Position numbers and translations under genes: made by a program
The notes under the pieces: generated by a model
Database searches by the model: none
Told to the model about the DNA's origin: nothing
What the model saw: the letters and a program-made list of their open reading frames with translations, nothing else
Shown here: positions 58,793 through 64,000 of the stretch, piece by piece
Layout of the letters: every line of letters starts with the position of its first letter
Numbering within the stretch: position 1 is the first letter of the stretch
NCBI GenBank assembly: GCA_030159075.1
Contig: BROG01000047.1
Coordinates: 1,369,001 to 1,433,000 of the forward strand
Source: Atrina japonica
Taxonomy: Eukaryota > Mollusca > Bivalvia > Pterioida > Pinnidae
Length of the DNA stretch: 64,000 bases
Reading direction: 5' to 3'

Positions 58793-59460
58793 AATATTAC
58801 TTATGTCTGGTGTAACTAACATCACAAAGTTGTATTAAAGGTGCATTGGTTGTGTTTACCTAAACAATATTTCTATTTTTCTACATTTACCACGTGTACT
58901 TTATGTACAATACAACTCTAGTTCTTACCTGGGTAATAATCTCGTTTTTTTTTCGGTTTTCGCTACTGTTAAATATTCGCTGTCTATCTGATTAAACTGC
59001 AGGTTTATACAATTATTGACTAGGGTTGAGGGCAATTAGATGATCTGCCTGACCCGAAGGCAAATTGCTGCCCTCGGCCTTCGGCCTCTGGCAACATTTT
59101 GCTTTCAGTTTAACAGATCTTCTATTGCCCGAAATCCTTGTCGATAATTGTTTTGTTATAGCCTTCGCATAGTTGTGTGACTAACCTGTCTATTCTTGCT
59201 GATATTTTTCTTTGATCTATCATTTAGTTTATTATAATTTATTTCGTTCTCATTTATTTTCTAATTACCTAACTTTAACAGTACTAACCTCGTTTAACAG
59301 TCTTAATATAGCAAGCTTCGACAGGTTCCGCTTGATTACATTATGTATTCGGAGGTTACTTTTCTATGAATTTTATTGGCTCATTAAGTTATTCGGGTAC
59401 TTCCGGAAAGTGTTACAATTATAAAACACGTGTGACACAATGTTACGCTCTCTAACCGTC

Positions 59461-59690
59461 TATTTGGTTAAGCTACAGGTTTTGCTGCTGTTAACTGTTC
59501 GCTGTCTATTTTAATTAAGCTGCTTGTTTCGCTAATGCTATATGTTCGCTATCTATTTGGCTAAGCTACGGGTTTTGCTGCTGTTAACTGTTCGCTGTCT
59601 ATTTTAATTAAGCTGCTTGTTTCGCTAATGCTATATGTTCGCTATCTATTTGGCTAAGCTACGGGTTTCGCTACTGTTAACTGTTTGCTA
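59461..59690 (+). repeat. 93-bp tandem repeat, dimeric unit
   Basis: TATTTGG recurs at 59461, 59554 and 59647. Each 93-mer is two related halves of about 46 bp (TAAGCTACGGGTTTTGCT... and TTAAGCTGCTTGTTTCGCT..., both ending TGTTCGCT). A lone related piece is at about 58963-59010. Confidence 0.92.
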
Positions 59691-60119
59691 TCTAAGTAAC
59701 ATATCTGTGACTCTCAACCTCCTTAACTTAAAACAACAAGTCAATACAAATAAGATGCTTTGATTTTGCTCATGCTGACGCCACACTCATACGTTGACGT
59801 ATAAATATACTTTAATTGCTTTTATGGAAGTGTCTCAAATTGTCTCCCTTGCATGTTTATTATTGCCATTGCAGTATGTTTAATATTACCTATCTATAAT
59901 GACAAAAAGTAAGTTTATACAACTTACGAAAAGTCTAACGTTGGCGTTTATGTTAGCACGCGAGACTGTTTATACTGACAGAGGACAGGTTAGAGCGCTA
60001 GAACCTAAGCTGATTTTTGTGAGAAAGTTTGCTAGTCCAAGTGCGGAAGGCCGATGGTCTGTTCCTGGGTACATGTATAGCCTTACCTCATTACAATTAT
60101 TAATATTTGGGTAATATTT

Positions 60120-60876
60120 TTGAAGATATTTGACCTGTATTAAACAACTTTCCCTTTAGAAAATCTACTTAAAATTGGAGCTCAACTGATGAAGTCTTAT
60201 TGACATTTGCGTCCCCAAGGTATACATAAACCTAGTACCTGGTATTTCGGTACAAAATGATAATCGTATAATAAAATAGTATTTGGCACTGATAACACCA
60301 TTTAAATTCTAAATTATTCAAAAGTTAAGATAGTCATCTTTTTACAGTGGTGACTGTTAGACGAATTTGACAATGTATTTAGATTTATTATTTGGCCTTG
60401 TATTATACCACTTTCCCTTTAGAAAATCTATTTAAAATTTGACCTCAGCTGATGAACAGATATGATCGTCTTGAGCATTATAACTTTGGTATTGTGTTTA
60501 TAATGTTTATAACCACTAGGTCGTTGCCACTGCTGGTGGACCTTTTGAGTCCCCGAGTGTATGCATAAACCTAGTACCTGGTATTTCGGTACCAGCTGAT
60601 AGTCTTATACTAAAGTTATATTTAGTACTGATAATACCATTTAAATTCCAACGTTTTCTAAAGCTAAGATATTCATCTTTTACAGTGGTTACTCTTAGAC
60701 GGATTTCGGCTTTACTTTTAGATTTATTATTTGGTCTTGTATGATACCACTATCCCTACAGAAAATCTATTTAAAATTGGAGCTCAACTGATGGAGTCTA
60801 ACTGACAGAAATTATCGTCTTGAGCATTATAACTTAAAGTTTGGCATTATGTTTATAATATTTGTAGTTTCGTTAC
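60120..60876 (+). repeat. hammerhead-bearing repeat, decayed tandem trimer upstream of the GPCR
   Basis: Three consecutive units with ribozyme positions at 60186, 60449 and 60788. The first is cut after stem II and fused to the GTCCCC block of the next unit (an internal deletion). The second has lost stem II. The third has CTGATGG and GAAAT in the core. The array ends with the TTTATAATATTT tail, about 200 bp before the receptor start codon. Confidence 0.75.
60782..60825 (+). ncRNA. hammerhead ribozyme-like motif, copy F (core mutated)
   Basis: GCTCAA/TTGAGC stem I is a perfect 6 bp and the GTC triplet is kept. The core has CTGATGG (A9 to G) and GAAAT, so it should not cleave. It shows that 6-bp stem I pairing is the ancestral state of the family. 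Confidence 0.5.
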
Positions 60877-61077
60877 TATTTTTTTTATAGCTTGCAACAT
60901 CAAATCCTAAAGTGGTTTACCTTTGTGGATATTTTGCAACAAAACATTAAGTCAACCAAATCGGCATGATAAAAAAGACGTGTAGACTGATTTAAACACT
61001 TCCTTTTCTATTCATTTTATACTGTAAAACGTATCACTAACGGTAGCGTACTAAACACTCATTACATACTGCTTAAT

Positions 61078-62190
61078 ATGGATAACCAAAGTGAAGCTGA
61101 CCAGCGACTGATACAATGGAATTCAGAGGTAGCCGACTTGTACATTCCCAGTACGGTGATTCAGATTGTTTACCTTGTATTAGGTATAATAGGGAACTGC
61201 CTTGTGATCATCGTATACCAACAATGGAAGAAACGCAACAAAGGCGATCGGCTATTCATCATAGCCTTGGCAGTTGTAGACTTTTTCGGATGTATTTTTT
61301 CCATCACGCTTTCTCTACTTTACAACGTGGTGTCTGTGCGGTTTCCGAGTTCCGCTGTGTGTAAAATATTTCACTTTGGAGCATGTACATGCATTGTGTG
61401 TTCGTTATTAATACTTTTTGTTATATCTATTCAAAGATTCCAAAAGCTCTACCGTCCTTTCGGATCACAAATGAATTTGCGCCGTAAACAAACATTAACA
61501 GTACTTGTCATAGTCGTCGCTATCATACTTTCAATTCCGGCGCTTTTATTGAACGATAGAGTTACATTAAGTAATGCAGAAAGAAACGTCGACGGGTACA
61601 TTTGTCGGTCCCCGCCGAAACCAAGCTTACAGATCTACAGTGATGTATTCCACGGAGGACTGATTGCAATAGAAGTGATAATTTTGATAGTAATGTGCAT
61701 ACTTTATGCTTTTGTCGGTAGGAAATTGGTTCATCAATTCAAATTTTCACCCAAGAAAGACCGGCCATTTCAACAATCTCAATTATCCATTGTTAAGACA
61801 TCCCAGGAATCTAGTACATCCGAACGCCATCGGAACCAAAGTTCTGTTGGATCAGCTCTGGATGAACATGATTCTTCAAAGGAAAGTGGCAAAAACAAAA
61901 CTAAATCTTCATCCGGTAGCGGCAGACGGTACACTTTTATATTTCTTTTGATAACTGTTGTTGCTATAGTTTGTTATATACCGCCACTTATAATTCTGTT
62001 CATGGAAACAAGGGACAAAACTTTTTGGCATGATAAATCGAGTTCCTTGCAGCTTAGCCTCAATATTATACGACGTCTATACATTGTGAACCACGTTGCA
62101 AATCCATTTATTTATGCATTTTGTGACACAGAATTTAGAAGCGAGTTAAAAAGTGTTCTTTCTGTAATTAACTGTCGAAAGCATAAATAA
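61078..62190 (+). CDS. class A (rhodopsin-like) G-protein-coupled receptor, orphan, intronless
   Basis: 370-residue seven-helix receptor in one open exon. TM1 carries GN (N40, position 1.50); TM2 LAVVD (D68, 2.50); C95 before TM3 can pair with C176 in EL2; the TM3 end is Q119-R120-F121 in place of D/E-R-Y, followed by a YRPF loop; TM6 has CYIP (299-302) for CWxP; TM7 has NPFIY (342-346) for NPxxY. Intracellular loop 3 (about 215-285) is long and Ser/Lys rich, a likely phosphorylation and arrestin region. The short tail has C366 as a possible palmitoylation site. N3 is not in a sequon, so N-terminal glycosylation is not evident. The ATG is followed directly by a short polar N-terminus. It resembles lineage-expanded peptide/amine-type receptors of invertebrates; I cannot name the ligand or G protein. 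Confidence 0.92.
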   Translation: MDNQSEADQRLIQWNSEVADLYIPSTVIQIVYLVLGIIGNCLVIIVYQQWKKRNKGDRLFIIALAVVDFFGCIFSITLSLLYNVVSVRFPSSAVCKIFHFGACTCIVCSLLILFVISIQRFQKLYRPFGSQMNLRRKQTLTVLVIVVAIILSIPALLLNDRVTLSNAERNVDGYICRSPPKPSLQIYSDVFHGGLIAIEVIILIVMCILYAFVGRKLVHQFKFSPKKDRPFQQSQLSIVKTSQESSTSERHRNQSSVGSALDEHDSSKESGKNKTKSSSGSGRRYTFIFLLITVVAIVCYIPPLIILFMETRDKTFWHDKSSSLQLSLNIIRRLYIVNHVANPFIYAFCDTEFRSELKSVLSVINCRKHK

Positions 62191-62483
62191 GGACATGAAC
62201 TAACCATGTGCAAAGATTTCCTCATATTTATATTACGAAAATATAGATTCCAAAGTATTATGTTGAACAATACATACTGCATATTGGACTAACACATATT
62301 TATAGAATAACAAGAAGTGGGATCAGGTGTGACTGTGTCATGAAGGATCTAACAGAAGTGGGATCAAGTGTCATGAAGGGTAAAGCATTTTCATACAATC
62401 GGTTAACACCTCCTAGAGAATAGGTTAAAGTATTGGAACCTGCAGTTCAAGATGGATCTTGATGTTATGTTGTCATGTTTTGA

Positions 62484-62486
<3 letters not shown>

Positions 62487-62568
<82 letters not shown>

Positions 62569-62592
62569 TCTCTCACACACACTCTCTCTCTC
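62487..62592. repeat. (CT)n microsatellite
   Basis: About 50 CT units with a short CA interruption. Confidence 0.98.
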
Positions 62593-62959
62593 CTGATCGA
62601 TGAACATTTTTCAACAAATTTTCAAGATAACATGTTTGATGTCAAATCGATTGTTATGAAGATTATTTCTCGTAATTCATATTGTTACAATCTACCGGTG
62701 ATGTACAGTATTGATATACAGTTGTAAACAATTATGATACTCTTTTATTGTAATCTTTTTATTAAGAGATTAAAGATCATCCTAGTATCGAGAATGTATG
62801 AAATAATGTTATTAAAGATATGTTAACTACAACATGTACTTTCTTTATAGCATCATATATGTCGTTATAGTATTATAACCCCCCCCCCAAAAAAAAAAAC
62901 AGCAAATATTCAATGTTGTTTAGGCACTAAAATCTCAGACCAAATTCTAAATCTTACGG

Positions 62960-63230
62960 ATATAGATACGAATCTGGTAAAATATGACAAACACGGACCT
63001 CTGGAAATCAAGAGGAGGGATAATGTGGATTGGAGAAGCAAGCATCCCTTGTTGACCAGTCACACGCCCGCCGTGAGTCCACAGTCAAATCCAAATAAAA
63101 TACGTCAGGAACATATCCTCGTCACAATTGGTGAAGACGTCTCAACAACCGCTGTGGAACAGGCAACTAAACACTTCACTTAGTAAAATAGAGTAATCGC
63201 AAACAAGACTATTATACCGACCGCAAAATC
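62960..63230 (-). repeat. bivalve-type dispersed repeat
   Basis: GACAAACACGGACCTCTGGA, AGCATCCCTTGTTGACC, AGTCACACGCCCGCC and CAACCGCTGTGGAACAGGC. Its complement is found at 55675-55765 and, weakly, at 5690-5790. Confidence 0.65.
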
Positions 63231-64000
63231 AAAACGTTGTCATCAAACGCAGTTTTCGATATCCCTGTGTCAATAATTTGTCAGTGAGTAGTTTACCTCT
63301 GTGTATGAAATGTTCGTAAGTTGAACACGTGTGGCATAAAGATATACACAGTATAAATATATCGAATATCTAGACATCAATGGCGTTGCAAAAGTATATT
63401 TTGTTTGGTTATTATGAGCTGCATCTAGGCCACGTTTCTCTAGCTACGCCCCATTCACGAAAATAGTGTATGGAAAACTACTCAATCGGATATATAGATA
63501 AGGGTATATTATATTATTGTCCATTGAAATACATAAGGCAATTCATACAAACTTATGTATAAATGTACAAATCTCATCATTTATTGATAATCTCATCCTC
63601 CTCCTGTGATATCATTTTGCGATTTTAGTTGCTTTCTGTACATTTTCCGTATTATTAATAAGGTCTTAATGTTTTGCTTTAATACAGTTGCTATTTTTGT
63701 TATAAGTAAAAGTGTAATATGGTGGATTTATTAATCCGGGTTTAAAAGTATGAGGAAGAGAAAATAAAAAAAACCAAAGTACATAAAACGGATACATAAG
63801 AGGACCAAGTATTGCCTTATATAGGACATTGGAATTCTTGAAAACACCCACGTACATTTTAAAGTCATAGAGTGTGTTATGAAAAATCTCATGACATTGA
63901 ACTGGTGATTATTTACTACTTGTAATTATTCTTTGTTATCACAATTTGACTTAAGTGCTGTGTATTATATGCTACAATCGCTGTACCAAAGCTATTTATT

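Larger units (their letters stand above)
47237..61077. other. intergenic between SLC6 and GPCR genes
   Basis: The first 0.6-1.5 kb is likely SLC6 3' UTR. After that: the 44-bp minisatellite, TA tracts, foldback elements, a 93-bp tandem repeat and the hammerhead array. I recognise no gene here. Confidence 0.7.
62191..64000. other. downstream of GPCR, intergenic
   Basis: Holds a (CT)n tract and a dispersed repeat; no gene recognised. No convincing polyadenylation signal directly after the receptor. Confidence 0.6.

Overview
The window looks like AT-rich nuclear DNA of a bivalve mollusc. Protein-coding sequence is sparse and split by long introns. Microsatellites of (GA)n, (TA)n and (CA)n, minisatellites and short inverted-repeat elements are everywhere. 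Several dispersed repeats resemble families I know to be common in bivalve genomes. The organism is inferred; nothing in the window names a species.

Layout. 1-16044 is mostly repeats: microsatellites, inverted-repeat elements and a 26-bp minisatellite at 11013-11885. It also holds one unassigned 137-codon open frame on the minus strand (8161-8574). 16050-47236 (+) is one gene, the main feature: 13 coding exons that join in phase into a 646-residue SLC6 sodium- and chloride-dependent transporter, closest to the glycine transporters (GlyT1/GlyT2). Its introns hold dispersed elements, a 31-copy 28-bp array carrying a near-CRE motif, and hammerhead-ribozyme-like repeats. 47237-61077 is intergenic, with a 2.7-kb 44-bp minisatellite (50388-53118), foldback elements and a 93-bp tandem repeat. 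61078-62190 (+) is an intronless class A G-protein-coupled receptor. 62191-64000 is repeat-bearing intergenic DNA.

The most interesting signal is a small dispersed repeat, monomer about 350 bp, whose units carry a type I hammerhead ribozyme fold. Stem I is CTCAA/TTGAG, the core is CTGATGA...GAAAC, and the cleavage triplet is GTC. It occurs as a tandem dimer in intron 7 of the transporter, as a near-solo ribozyme in intron 8, and as a decayed trimer about 200 bp upstream of the receptor. A possible 3' stub lies at 41186-41222. All copies are in the same orientation. 5' ends vary, but every locus stops about 20-40 bp after the ribozyme, as expected of a retroposed, ribozyme-processed RNA (compare Penelope-like element hammerheads and metazoan retrozymes). 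The two intronic loci are sense to the transporter transcript.

The transporter and receptor would both suit neural or peptidergic signalling, but nothing in the sequence links them functionally.
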